The notes under the pieces are model-generated. The model had not been told where the DNA came from. It saw only the letters and a program-made list of their open reading frames with translations, and made no database searches. A DNA stretch of 12,663 bases from Candidatus Segetimicrobium genomatis. GTDB lineage: Bacteria > Sysuimicrobiota > Sysuimicrobiia > Sysuimicrobiales > Segetimicrobiaceae. This document shows positions 1-8,608 of the stretch, in pieces; position 1 is the stretch's first letter; every line of letters begins with the position of its first letter. The DNA is taken from NCBI GenBank assembly GCA_005882445.1, contig VBAN01000044.1:1-12663 (forward strand). Reading direction: 5' to 3'. The position numbers were made by a program, and so were the translations under genes.

Positions 1-18
1 AACTCAAGTAACCGCTCC

Positions 19-33
19 GCCGGGCAACCCGGC
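19..33 (+). other. Hairpin upstream of the permease gene
   Basis: Bases 19-24 (GCCGGG) pair with 28-33 (CCCGGC) around a CAA loop. A second, longer-range pairing is possible between 34-41 and 63-70. One frame at the extreme left reads Leu-Lys-stop and ends at base 11, which could be the tail of an upstream gene cut by the window edge. In peptide importers a hairpin between the binding-protein gene and the permease genes is common and lowers downstream expression, so that role is plausible here. There is no T-tract, so it is not a classical terminator. Confidence 0.35.
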
Positions 34-514
34 CGGGGGCCACGAGGGGTGAGCGCCTTCGCGGCCCCCGTCTGGTATTTACGATGAGCCGGTACATCCT
101 GCGCCGCGTCGTCACCCTCATGCCCATTCTCCTAGGAGTGTCCGCGGCTGCGTTTCTGATGATCCACCTCATTCCGGGGGATCCGGCTACCGTCTACCTG
201 GGGGAGCATGCGAGCCCCGAGTCCATCAAACGCGTGCAGCACGAGTTCGGTCTGGACCGGCCCCTGCCCATCCAGTACGGGATCTACCTGTGGCGCGTGA
301 TCCAGGGGGACCTGGGGGATTCCCTGGAGACCCACCGCAAGGTCATCGTGGAGTTCCTGCCGCGGTTCCCGGCGACGATCGAGCTCTCGCTGGGCGCGAT
401 CACGGTCGCCCTCCTGGTGGGCGTCCCCATCGGCCTCCTCTCGGCCGCCCGGCCCAACTCCGTGCTCGACCGCGCCGGCATGTTCGTGGCCCTCACCGGC
501 GTGTCCCTGCCGGT

Positions 515-1033
<519 letters not shown>

Positions 1034-1950
1034 CCTGGCGACGCACCCGGCGATGCGCCGCGCCGAGCGGTCGGCGCTGCGGATGGCCGTCAAGCGGTTC
1101 TGGCGGAACGTCAACGCTAGAATCGGCTTCGGCCTGATCGCGCTTTTTACGCTGATCGCGCTCTTCGCGCCCAAGATCGCCCCCGCGGGATACGATGACG
1201 AGAACCTCCTCGGCCGCCTCAAATCGCCGTCGGGGCTGCACTGGATCGGGACCGACGAGTTGGGGCGCGACGTCTTCAGCCGCGTGATCTACGGCGCGCG
1301 GATCTCCATGACGGTCGGGCTCGCCGCCGTCTCCGGGGCGCTCGTCACGGGAGCGCTGCTCGGCATCGCGGCGGGATACGTGGGCGGGCGGCTGGACGGC
1401 CTCATCATGCGGATGATGGACATCATGCTCGCCTTTCCATCCGTGATCCTGGCCATCGGCATCGTGGCGATGCGCGGGCCGGGGCTCAACAACACGATCC
1501 TCGCCGTGAGCATCGTGAACATCCCGGTGTACGCGCGCGTCGCGCGGGCCTCCACCCTCGCGATCAAGGAACACGAATACGTGACGGCGGCGCGGGCGAT
1601 GGGCGCGCGGGCGTGGCGGGTCCTGCTGCGGGCGATCCTACCGAACGCGGCGTCCCCGCTGGTCGTGCAGGCGACCCTCGGGGTCGCGGGCGCGATCCTC
1701 GACGCCGCGGCCCTCGGCTTCCTCGGCCTGGGCGCCCAACCCCCCACCCCCGAGTGGGGCGCGATGCTCTCCGACAGCTACAAGTATCTCCTCACGGCCT
1801 TCTGGGCGGCGCTGGCCCCGGGGGTGGCGATCGCCCTGGTGGTCCTGGGCTTCAACCTCGCCGGGGACGGGCTCCATGACGCGCTCGACCCCCGCCTGAC
1901 CCAGGGGTGACCGCGGCCGTGGGCCCCTCCCCCTGCCCGCCCCCGGCCGG

Positions 1951-4305
1951 ATGAGCGGCAGGTACGTCGGCGCCGCCGTCCGCAGGCACGAAGACCCGCG
2001 GCTGCTCGCGGGCCGCGGCCGGTTCGTGGATGATCTCCCCGCCGCCGGGTGCCTGCACGCCGCCATGGTCCGCAGCGCCCGCGCCCATGCCCGGCTGGTC
2101 GCGGTCCGGCTCGACCGCGCGCGGGCGCATCCCTCGGTGGCGGCGTGCCTGGCCCAGGACGACCTCTCGGGCGCGCTCCGCCCCCTGCCGTCGGCCGGCC
2201 TGCCGACGCCGGCGCTCGAGGCGCGGGTGAGCTTCCGCGTGCGGGTGGCGCCCGGGGTCCCGCTGGCGGTGAGGAAGGTCCACTACGTCGGCGAGCCGAT
2301 CGCCGTCGTGCTGGCGGAGGACCGCGCGGCGGCGGAGGACGCCCTCGGGCTCATCGAGGTCGACTACGACCCCCTCCCTGCCGTCACCGACGCGGAGCAG
2401 GGTCTGGACCCTGCCGGTCCCCGGATCCACGAGGGGTGGGACGATAACGTCGCCGTCCACTTTGCGCTCAGCATCGGAGACCCCGACCGCGCGTTCGCCG
2501 CGGCGCCGGTCCGGCTGCGGGAGCGGCTCCGGATTCCGCGGTCCGCGGGGATGCCCATCGAGCCGCGGGGGATCCTGGCGGTCCCCGATCTCCGGGACGG
2601 CGGCATGACCGTCTGGACGTCGACCCAGGTGCCGCACCTCGTGCAGCGCGCGCTCATGGACTGCCTTCGCCTGCCGGCCCATCAGGTGCGGGTCGTCGCC
2701 CCCGATGTCGGTGGAGGGTTTGGCACCAAGTGCTCGGTGTACCCCGAGGATGTCCTGATTCCGGCCGCCGCCGCCCGGCTGCGCCGGCCGGTGAAATGGA
2801 TCGAAACCCGTCGCGAGCACCTCGAGAGCGCCACCCATTCGCGGGAGCAGCTGCACGACGCCGAGATCGCGGCTTCCTCGGACGGCACGATCCTCGGGTT
2901 CCGGGACCGGTTCCTGCTCGATCAGGGCGCCTACAATCCCTGGGGGATCGTGCAGCCGTACAACACGGTCGCGCATATGTTGGGACCCTACCGCATCAAG
3001 CACGCCGCGTTCGACGCACGGTCGATCCTGACGAATAAGACGCCGCACGCTCCCTACCGGGGCGCGGGCCGCCCTGAGGCGGTGTTCGTCATGGAACGGA
3101 TGCTCGAGCGCCTGGCGCGCCGGGTCGGCGCGGATCCCGCCGACGTTCGCCGGCGCAATCTCATCGGGCCCGAGGAGATGCCGTACGACGTCGGCCTCCT
3201 CTACCGCGATGGGAACCCGCTCATTTACGATACCGGGGACTTCCCGGCGGCGCTCGAGCGCGCCCTCGACGCGGTCGGGTACGCCGCCCTCCGGCGGGAG
3301 CAGCAGGCGCTGCGCCTCCGGGGGGTGTACCGCGGCGTGGGGATCGCGGCGTACGTCGAAGGGACCGGCATCGGCCCCTTCGAGAGCGCGACCGTCCGCG
3401 TGGATGCGTCGGGGAAGATTGTGGTGGCGACGGGCGCGTGCTCGCAGGGCCAGGGACATGAAACCACGTTTGCCCAGATCGCCGCCGACGCCCTCGGCGT
3501 CGGCCTGGCCGACGTCACCGTGATCGGGGGCGACACGGGCGAGGTCGCCGCCGGGATCGGGACGTTTGCGAGCCGCAGCCTCGTCCTCGCCGGCAACGCC
3601 GTCGCCCACGCGGCGGGCGAGGTGCGGCAGAAGCTGGTGCGGGCCGCCGCCGCGCTGCTGGAGGCGGGGGAGGCCGACCTCGACGTGGCGGATGGGCAGG
3701 TGTTCGTCAAGGGGACCCCAGGCCGCGGGCTGCCGCTGGCCAGGATCGTGCAGTCCAGCCTGCCCACGTTCCAGGGCCGGCGCGTGGCCGATCCAATCTT
3801 CGAGACGTCGGTGGTCGAGACGGTCCCGACGGTGACGTTTGCAAGCGCCGTCCACGTGGCGGTGCTCGACGTCGACCCGGAGACGGGCCTGGTCACGATC
3901 CGCAGATACGTGGTCGCGCACGACTGCGGCCGCGTCGTCAACCCCAAAATCGTCGATGGGCAGATCCACGGCGGGGTCGCCCAAGGCGTTGGGGGCGGCC
4001 TCTGGGAGACCCTCGTCTACGACGCCGCCGGGCAGCTCCTCACGGCGTCCCTGATGGACTACGCGCTCCCCAAAGCCCGCGACGTGCCGCGGATCGAGAC
4101 GATCCACCTCGAGCATCCCTCGCCCAGAAACCCGCTCGGCGTCAAAGGCGTGGGCGAAGGCGGCGCGATTGCGCCTCCCGCCGCGCTCGCCAACGCGATC
4201 GAGGATGCCCTCGCACCCTTCGGGGTGCGCATCACGGAGGGCCCGGTGTCCCCCGAGCGCATCGTCGCCCTCATCGCCGCGGCCGCACGAACCCCCCGGG
4301 ACTAG
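1951..4305 (+). CDS. Molybdopterin-binding large subunit, xanthine dehydrogenase / form II CoxL family
   Basis: This intact 784-residue protein belongs to the molybdenum hydroxylases, which oxidise a substrate at a Mo-molybdopterin-cytosine-dinucleotide centre. The N-terminal a/b hammerhead domain starts with YVGAAVRRHEDPRLLAGRGRFVDD and contains VGEPIAVVLAEDRAAAEDA. The Mo-binding part has GGGFGTK (about 254-260), PYRGAGR (368-374), SQGQGHETT (498-506) and GVKGVGEGG (730-738), where Glu736 is the likely catalytic base. The PYRGAGR loop is the form II type; true form I CO dehydrogenase carries a cysteine loop (AYxCSFR). CO oxidation is therefore not supported, and the substrate is probably an aldehyde, purine or other heterocycle. 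The usual FAD (CoxM) and 2Fe-2S (CoxS) genes are not next to it. It starts 40 bases after the permease gene with no strong ribosome binding site. Its end overlaps the end of hemY by 35 bases on the other strand. Confidence 0.93.
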   Translation: MSGRYVGAAVRRHEDPRLLAGRGRFVDDLPAAGCLHAAMVRSARAHARLVAVRLDRARAHPSVAACLAQDDLSGALRPLPSAGLPTPALEARVSFRVRVAPGVPLAVRKVHYVGEPIAVVLAEDRAAAEDALGLIEVDYDPLPAVTDAEQGLDPAGPRIHEGWDDNVAVHFALSIGDPDRAFAAAPVRLRERLRIPRSAGMPIEPRGILAVPDLRDGGMTVWTSTQVPHLVQRALMDCLRLPAHQVRVVAPDVGGGFGTKCSVYPEDVLIPAAAARLRRPVKWIETRREHLESATHSREQLHDAEIAASSDGTILGFRDRFLLDQGAYNPWGIVQPYNTVAHMLGPYRIKHAAFDARSILTNKTPHAPYRGAGRPEAVFVMERMLERLARRVGADPADVRRRNLIGPEEMPYDVGLLYRDGNPLIYDTGDFPAALERALDAVGYAALRREQQALRLRGVYRGVGIAAYVEGTGIGPFESATVRVDASGKIVVATGACSQGQGHETTFAQIAADALGVGLADVTVIGGDTGEVAAGIGTFASRSLVLAGNAVAHAAGEVRQKLVRAAAALLEAGEADLDVADGQVFVKGTPGRGLPLARIVQSSLPTFQGRRVADPIFETSVVETVPTVTFASAVHVAVLDVDPETGLVTIRRYVVAHDCGRVVNPKIVDGQIHGGVAQGVGGGLWETLVYDAAGQLLTASLMDYALPKARDVPRIETIHLEHPSPRNPLGVKGVGEGGAIAPPAALANAIEDALAPFGVRITEGPVSPERIVALIAAAARTPRD

Positions 4306-5755
4306 AGGCGCCCGCCACCCCCTCGAGCACGCGCTCGGCGGCCTCCTCACCGGAGCGAATGCAGTCGGGAACGCCGACCCCCCCGTAGGCGGCGCCGGCA
4401 AGGGCCAGGCCGGCGTGGCGCGATGCCTGCGCCGCGATGGCCGAGACGCGCTCCTGATGGCCGACGAGGTACTGGGGCATCGCCGCCGGGTGCCGGTGCA
4501 CCCGGACCAGGAGCGGACGCGCACGAATGTCGAGCACGTCGCCGAGGTCCCGCTCGGCGGCGGCCGCAAGCGCGTCATCATCCCGATCCAGCAGCCCGCG
4601 ATGGAGGGCATCGCCGAGAAACGCGCGGAGGAGCGCCTGGCCATCGGGGGCGCGCCCCGGAAATTTCACGCTCGAGAACGTGCCCGCCAGGATCGACCGG
4701 CCCGCGGACCGGGGGACGACGAACCCGAACCCGTCCAGCGCGTGCCCGATATCGGCGCGGCGGTAGGCCAGCGTGACGGCCGCGGACGAGGCGTACGGAA
4801 TCGCCTCGCAGAGGCGGCCGAGGTCGGGATCCAATCCCGCCACCAGGCGGGCGGTCTGGTGCGCGGGCGTGGCGAGGATCACCCCGTCGGCCGGCATCGC
4901 ACTGCCGCCGGCGAGATCGACCCGCCACAGCGGAGCGTCGTTCGAGCGGCCCACCGCGGCGACGTCCTGCCGCAGCCGCACCGCCGACGCGGGCAGCCGG
5001 CGGGCGACGGACTCGACCAGGTCCTGCATCCCGCCGGATGGGGTGACGAACAGACTCCAGCGCGGCCCGCTCCCTTCCGCGTCCCGGCGGCGGGTCGCGG
5101 ATCGCGTAAGCGCCCACGCGATGCTGCGGTGGCGGCGCTCCATCTCCTGAAACCTCGGCATCGTGGCCGCCAGGCTGAGCGCTGAGGGATCGGCCGTGTA
5201 GACCGCGCTGACGAGGGGCTGCACCACGCGATCGAGGACTTCCCGCCCGAAGCGGCGGGCGACGAACGCGCCCACGCTCTCGTCTCCATCGACCCGTCCC
5301 CGGGGGAGGGCGAGATCCATCGCCAGGCGCAGCTTCCCCCGCCAGGACAGGAGCGGGGACCGCAGGACCGGCCCCAGGCGGCTTGGCCCGAGCAGCACGA
5401 ACCCGTCCGGGAGCGGCTCGAGCCTTCCGTGGTGAAGCACGAACGTGCGCCGAGGCGCCTCCCGGGTCGGGATCAGGCGGTCGGTCAGCCCCAGCCGCTG
5501 ACACAGGGCGAGGGCCCACGGCTTCTCCGTGAGAAACGCGTCCGGCCCGCCTTCGATGATGCAGCCGCCGGCCCGCTCGGTGGCGATGATCCCCCCCAGC
5601 CGGTCCCGGGACTCGAACAGGATGAGCTCCAAGGGAATGCGCCTGGCCGCGCTCACTTCAACGAGGTGGTGCGCCGCTGCCAGGCCCGCGATCCCGCCTC
5701 CCACGACCACGATCCGGACGGCTCCCGTCCCCGATGCGCCCCCCCGGTTCGCCAT
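4271..5755 (-). CDS. hemY: Protoporphyrinogen/coproporphyrinogen oxidase HemY
   Basis: This FAD enzyme removes six electrons from a porphyrinogen using oxygen late in haem synthesis. It has 494 residues and looks full length. It begins MANRGGASGTGAV followed by the dinucleotide-binding motif RIVVVGGGIAGLAAAHHL, then FESRDRLGGIIATE and GGPDAFLTEKP. Further conserved pieces are QPLVSAVYTADPSALSLAA, SGGMQDLVESVARRL and the C-terminal MPQYLVGHQER and GGVGVPDCIRSGEEAAERVL, which close the FAD site. ATG 5755 was chosen because it sits just before the FAD motif and 19 bases after the hemH stop; upstream codons in this frame fall inside hemH. In Gram-positive lineages with the hemE-hemH-hemY order this enzyme usually acts on coproporphyrinogen III (CgoX). 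Whether that holds here cannot be read from sequence alone. Confidence 0.94.
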   Translation of the reverse strand: MANRGGASGTGAVRIVVVGGGIAGLAAAHHLVEVSAARRIPLELILFESRDRLGGIIATERAGGCIIEGGPDAFLTEKPWALALCQRLGLTDRLIPTREAPRRTFVLHHGRLEPLPDGFVLLGPSRLGPVLRSPLLSWRGKLRLAMDLALPRGRVDGDESVGAFVARRFGREVLDRVVQPLVSAVYTADPSALSLAATMPRFQEMERRHRSIAWALTRSATRRRDAEGSGPRWSLFVTPSGGMQDLVESVARRLPASAVRLRQDVAAVGRSNDAPLWRVDLAGGSAMPADGVILATPAHQTARLVAGLDPDLGRLCEAIPYASSAAVTLAYRRADIGHALDGFGFVVPRSAGRSILAGTFSSVKFPGRAPDGQALLRAFLGDALHRGLLDRDDDALAAAAERDLGDVLDIRARPLLVRVHRHPAAMPQYLVGHQERVSAIAAQASRHAGLALAGAAYGGVGVPDCIRSGEEAAERVLEGVAGASSPGGFVRPRR

Positions 5756-5774
5756 TGGGACCGCCCGCCGGGAA

Positions 5775-6353
5775 TCAGCCGGCGGCGCCGGCGCGGACAA
5801 GGTCACCCAGCATCCGGATGAAGGCGGGATGATCCATGACGGTGCCGGCGCGATGGAAGGCCACCCCCACCTCGCGGGCCGCCGCGCGGGCCTCGGTGTC
5901 GAGATCGTACAGCACCTCGATGTGGTCGCAGACAAACCCGATCGGGACGGCGACGACGGCGCCCGCGCCCTGCCGGGCCAGCCCGCGGATCATCGCGGTC
6001 ACGTCCGGTTCCAGCCATGGCGTCCCGGGATCGCCGCTCCGGCTCTGATACGCCACGGACCACCGCGCGTGTGCGAGGCGGGCGGCCACCAAGCCGGCGG
6101 ACGTCGTCAACTGCGCCACGTACGGGGAGCGCGCCGCCATCGCCGCCGGAATGCTGTGCGCGGTGAAGATCAGCGGCGTGTCCCATCGCTGCGCGGCCGG
6201 CACGGCCTCGAGCGCGGCCGCGACCCGGTCCGCCTGCGCTTCGATGAATCCCGGGTGATCGAACCAGGGGTGCAGAAAGTCAACGGTGGGCGCCTCCGCT
6301 CCGACCCGCTCGCGCGCTTCGGCCACGTTGTCCAGATACTGATCCCAACTGGA
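5775..6353 (-). CDS. hemH: Ferrochelatase HemH, C-terminal part (frameshifted)
   Basis: This is the second part of ferrochelatase, which inserts ferrous iron into a porphyrin. The family reading resumes at SSWDQYLDNVAEARERVG and continues to the stop at 5775. It holds the catalytic site: the histidine in FTAHSIPAAM, which corresponds to His183 of the B. subtilis enzyme, and the acidic residues of DHIEVLYDLDTEA, which correspond to the Glu264 region. It also has VAYQSRSGDPGTPWLEPDV, typical of bacterial ferrochelatases. The frame differs by one base from the N-terminal part, so the two pieces cannot be joined in translation as the sequence stands. hemY follows 19 bases later in the same operon. 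Confidence 0.85.
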   Translation of the reverse strand, partial: SSWDQYLDNVAEARERVGAEAPTVDFLHPWFDHPGFIEAQADRVAAALEAVPAAQRWDTPLIFTAHSIPAAMAARSPYVAQLTTSAGLVAARLAHARWSVAYQSRSGDPGTPWLEPDVTAMIRGLARQGAGAVVAVPIGFVCDHIEVLYDLDTEARAAAREVGVAFHRAGTVMDHPAFIRMLGDLVRAGAAG

Positions 6354-6634
6354 GTCTCGTGGAGGTAGGGCGTCCAGTTCCGCATGCCGATGTAGACGGG
6401 CAGCGGCGAGCCGCGCGCGGCCAGGTCGGCGCGCAGCGCCTCTGCCTGCCGGCCGGTGAGCTCGGTGAGCGGCGAATGCCCGTCGAATACCTCGTAATGG
6501 CGCACGACCTCTTCGACCCGCTCCGGGGGGACCCGCCGGCCCCGGAGCACGTTGGCCAGGAACGGCCGGACGTCCGACATCCGGTCCGGGCCGCCGAACG
6601 CGACGAGCAGCACGGCGTCATACGGTGCGGGCAT
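6170..6634 (-). CDS. hemH: Ferrochelatase HemH, N-terminal part (frameshifted)
   Basis: The first 94 residues match ferrochelatase from YDAVLLVAFGGPDRMSDVRP through PFLANVLRGRRVPPERVEEV, HYEVFDGHSPLTELT and YIGMRNWTPYLHET. At about base 6353 the family similarity stops, and the frame then runs through unrelated residues to a stop at 6170. Bacterial homologues have about 23 further residues here (of the kind VARMAADGVRRAL...HRSY) before SSWDQY, so around 70 bases seem to be missing. Adding them would give about 309 residues, a normal length. ATG 6634 directly abuts the TAA of hemE, and a GAGGAG in the hemE tail could serve as ribosome binding site, so the two genes are probably translationally coupled. 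Confidence 0.85.
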   Translation of the reverse strand: MPAPYDAVLLVAFGGPDRMSDVRPFLANVLRGRRVPPERVEEVVRHYEVFDGHSPLTELTGRQAEALRADLAARGSPLPVYIGMRNWTPYLHETPVGISIWTTWPKRASGSERRRPPLTFCTPGSITRDSSKRRRTGSRPRSRPCRPRSDGTRR

Positions 6635-7441
6635 TTAGCGCCGGCTCTCCTCGTGCACCATCTCGACCATCGCCTTCGCGTGCGTCCACGGCGTGGCGGG
6701 CAGCACCCCGTGGCCCAGGTTGAAGATATGGCCGGGCCGCCCGGCGGCGCTCTGCAGCACCGCCCGCACACCCTGCCGGATCCCAGCCGGACCGGCCAGC
6801 AAGAGCGCGGGATCGAGATTGCCCTGCACGCCGACCCCCGCCCCCAGGCGGCGCCACGCCTGGCCGAGATCGACGCGCCAGTCCAAGCCGATCACGGTGC
6901 CCCCGGCCTCCCGCATCAGTTCCAGCAGCCCGGCCGTTCCCGTCCCGAAATGGATCACCGGAACCCCCGGCGCGAGTCCGGCGATGACGCGGCGCACGTG
7001 CGGCAGGACTCCCTGCCTGTAGTCCTCGGGGGCCAGGCATCCGATCCAGCTGTCGAAGAGCTGCACGGCGTCCGCGCCGGCGGCGATCTGGCCGTTGAGG
7101 TACGCGATCGTCAGAATGGCGAGCTTCTCCATCAGCGCGTGCCAGGCGGCCGGCTCGCGGTGCATCAGCCCCTTCGTCTCGAGGAAGTCCTGCGAGGCAT
7201 GCCCCTCGATCAGATAGGACGCCACCGTAAAGGGCCCGCCGGCGAAGCCGATCAAGGGCACCCTGCCGGCCAGCGCCTGCCGGGCCAGCCGCACGGCCTC
7301 AAAGACGAAGGGGACGCGCTCCAACGGATCCACCGCCGGCAGGCGGTCCACGTCCGCCGGCGCGCGCACCGGGTGGCGGATCACCGGCCCTTCGCCGCCG
7401 ACGAATTCCAATCCCACGCCCAGCGGCTCTGCCAGGAGCAG
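6635..7441 (-). CDS. hemE: Uroporphyrinogen decarboxylase HemE, C-terminal part (frameshifted)
   Basis: This 268-residue piece carries most of uroporphyrinogen decarboxylase, which converts uroporphyrinogen III to coproporphyrinogen III by removing four carboxyl groups. Reading resumes at [20 protein letters not shown], followed by [18 protein letters not shown], the conserved [41 protein letters not shown] and the ending [20 protein letters not shown]. It has no start codon of its own at the join. It is in a different frame from the N-terminal piece. Its TAA is immediately followed by the hemH ATG. Confidence 0.87.
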   Translation of the reverse strand: MLLAEPLGVGLEFVGGEGPVIRHPVRAPADVDRLPAVDPLERVPFVFEAVRLARQALAGRVPLIGFAGGPFTVASYLIEGHASQDFLETKGLMHREPAAWHALMEKLAILTIAYLNGQIAAGADAVQLFDSWIGCLAPEDYRQGVLPHVRRVIAGLAPGVPVIHFGTGTAGLLELMREAGGTVIGLDWRVDLGQAWRRLGAGVGVQGNLDPALLLAGPAGIRQGVRAVLQSAAGRPGHIFNLGHGVLPATPWTHAKAMVEMVHEESRR

Positions 7442-7656
7442 GCGGCTGCGGCCTCGTGCGTCTTGCAGAGGTCGAGGAGGCTGAGCCGTTCGCGGACCGC
7501 CCGGTATTCGGGGAGGTAGCGGCCGGCCTGCCGCATCAGCCACACCGGCGTGTACTCGGTCGGCTCGCCCCGGCAGGCGCGGAGAAAGATGTGGCCGGCC
7601 CGAGCGACGGGCTCGGGATGGCCGGAGGAAGGCGCGGGATCTCCCCCAACGCGCAC
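7381..7656 (-). CDS. hemE: Uroporphyrinogen decarboxylase HemE, N-terminal part (frameshifted)
   Basis: The family reading starts at about [16 protein letters not shown] and includes the substrate-binding signature [14 protein letters not shown] and [14 protein letters not shown]. It then loses the family pattern at about base 7443 and stops at 7381. Homologues have about 21 more residues here (ending in a block like FGVDAAILFADI) before LLLAEPLG, so about 64 bases appear to be missing. That block carries the active-site aspartate (Asp86 in human UROD). The start is uncertain: GTG 7656 is chosen because it lies about 40 bases after a plausible promoter; GTG at 7695 or 7713 and ATG 7752 are in frame but fall close to or inside that promoter. 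Confidence 0.8.
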   Translation of the reverse strand: MRVGGDPAPSSGHPEPVARAGHIFLRACRGEPTEYTPVWLMRQAGRYLPEYRAVRERLSLLDLCKTHEAAAACSWQSRWAWDWNSSAAKGR

Positions 7657-7702
7657 GCCCCGCTTCGGCGGCTGATCGGGGGCCGTGGGACCCACGGTCT
7701 CT

Positions 7703-7731
7703 ATTCTAATCACATCCCCCGGGAGCGGCAA
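7703..7731 (-). promoter_or_regulatory. Putative sigma-70-type promoter of the hemE-hemH-hemY operon
   Basis: On the minus strand a -35-like TTGCCG (7731-7726) is followed by exactly 17 bases and a -10-like TAGAAT (7708-7703). The -10 matches the consensus at five of six positions and the -35 at four of six. It lies between the terminator of the neighbouring gene and the first plausible start of hemE, where an operon promoter is expected, and it is one of the few AT-containing stretches in a very GC-rich region. No experimental support is visible. Confidence 0.45.
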
Positions 7732-7745
7732 AGGTTCCGGGGGGG

Positions 7746-7774
7746 CAAGCAAGAAGGGCCGGGATCCCCGGCCC
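7746..7774 (-). terminator. Rho-independent terminator of the secreted two-domain protein gene
   Basis: Bases 7756-7763 (GGGCCGGG) pair with 7767-7774 (CCCGGCCC) around a three-base loop. Read on the minus strand the hairpin is followed by TTCTTGCTTG, a moderately T-rich run. It sits about 37 bases after the stop of the minus-strand gene ending at 7811 and before the hemE promoter, so it isolates the two transcripts. Confidence 0.6.
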
Positions 7775-7810
7775 CTCCCACCACTATCGGTTGCGCCCTC
7801 GAGGGCCGCG

Positions 7811-8539
7811 TCAGTGCACCGTCACGGTGACCTGATCGCTCGACGCGCCCTTGACGGGCGAGTGATCGTTGTTGCGGAGGCTCACGCCCAACACGTGCTT
7901 CCCGCGGGTCATCTGCACGTCGGCGACGCTCGACGTCGAGATCCCGGCCATCCTGCCGTCGACGTAGAGGCGCCAGTATCCCTCTCCCGATTTGGCCGGT
8001 GTTCCCACCGCCCTCGGCTGCTGCTTGAACCCCTTGATCTTGACCCACACGATCAGGTATGGGCTCACCGACGCGTGGTTGTGGGGCACCATGATCTTGA
8101 TCCCGGGCTGCCCCGAGGGCGGCGTGTAGCGCATGGCGCTCTTGGGCGGGATCGTGATCGAGACCTCGGAGCTCTCCGCGCCGGCCACGGACGTGTGGTC
8201 GTTGTTGCGCAGCTCCGCTTTGATCGTGTGTCTGCCGGGATCGAGCGCGGGGAGAGCGTCGTTCGGGAAGGAGGCCACCTCGTCGGCCGAGATGCCGGCG
8301 TACTTCCCATCGACAGAGACTTCCCAGTAGCCTTCGCCCGGCCGGGCGGGCTTCCCGATCGAGAGCGGATTGAGATAGAAGTTCTGCACCCTGACCTCGA
8401 CGACCACCTGGGTACCGGAGATTGTGGCGTCGTTCCTCGGCGACACAATCTGAATCGAGGAGCTGATCTGGGCACCGGCCGGCGGCATGACCAGCGTGAC
8501 CATGAGGGTCACGATTACGAATGCCAGTATCCTGTGCAC
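7811..8539 (-). CDS. Secreted protein with two tandem copies of one domain, function unknown
   Basis: This is a 242-residue exported protein. GTG 8539 is chosen as start because AGGAGGTG lies seven bases upstream and it gives a clean signal peptide, [22 protein letters not shown], with likely cleavage before Gln24. The mature part is two copies of a domain of about 95 to 100 residues (roughly 29-130 and 147-241), joined by a proline-rich linker. Each copy has an I-x-I-x-x-P start, then GEGYWxxxVDGxxAGIS (67-84 and 184-201), then LRNNDHxxVxGAxS, then a final beta strand (VSITI / VTVTV). The spacing and the GEG...DGK...NNDH pattern recall the beta-sandwich proteins annotated DUF6130 or DUF4399, but that link is my inference. 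No cysteines or lipobox were seen, so it is probably free in the cell envelope or outside. A hairpin terminator follows. Confidence 0.88.
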   Translation of the reverse strand: MHRILAFVIVTLMVTLVMPPAGAQISSSIQIVSPRNDATISGTQVVVEVRVQNFYLNPLSIGKPARPGEGYWEVSVDGKYAGISADEVASFPNDALPALDPGRHTIKAELRNNDHTSVAGAESSEVSITIPPKSAMRYTPPSGQPGIKIMVPHNHASVSPYLIVWVKIKGFKQQPRAVGTPAKSGEGYWRLYVDGRMAGISTSSVADVQMTRGKHVLGVSLRNNDHSPVKGASSDQVTVTVH

Positions 8540-8546
8540 TTGGGAC

Positions 8547-8554
8547 CACCTCCT
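8547..8554 (-). promoter_or_regulatory. Strong ribosome binding site deciding the GTG 8539 start
   Basis: On the minus strand this reads AGGAGGTG, a near-perfect match to the 16S rRNA anti-Shine-Dalgarno sequence. It ends seven bases before GTG 8539. It is the best ribosome binding site in the window and rules out the longer upstream reading that would start at 8590. Confidence 0.75.
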
Positions 8555-8608
8555 AGGGTAGTGTGCCCATACCGACGATGTTACAGACACGAGCGTGGAC
8601 TCGGACGC

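Noticed and set aside
1852..4644. A very long open frame on the minus strand opposite the CoxL-like gene
   Set aside because: It is rich in Arg, Gly, Pro and His with no domain pattern, as expected for the mirror frame of a high-GC gene. The plus strand has a complete, well-conserved protein.
4169..5185. A 338-codon plus-strand open frame across the coxL-hemY junction
   Set aside because: It is the complementary shadow of hemY, which has clear FAD motifs on the minus strand.
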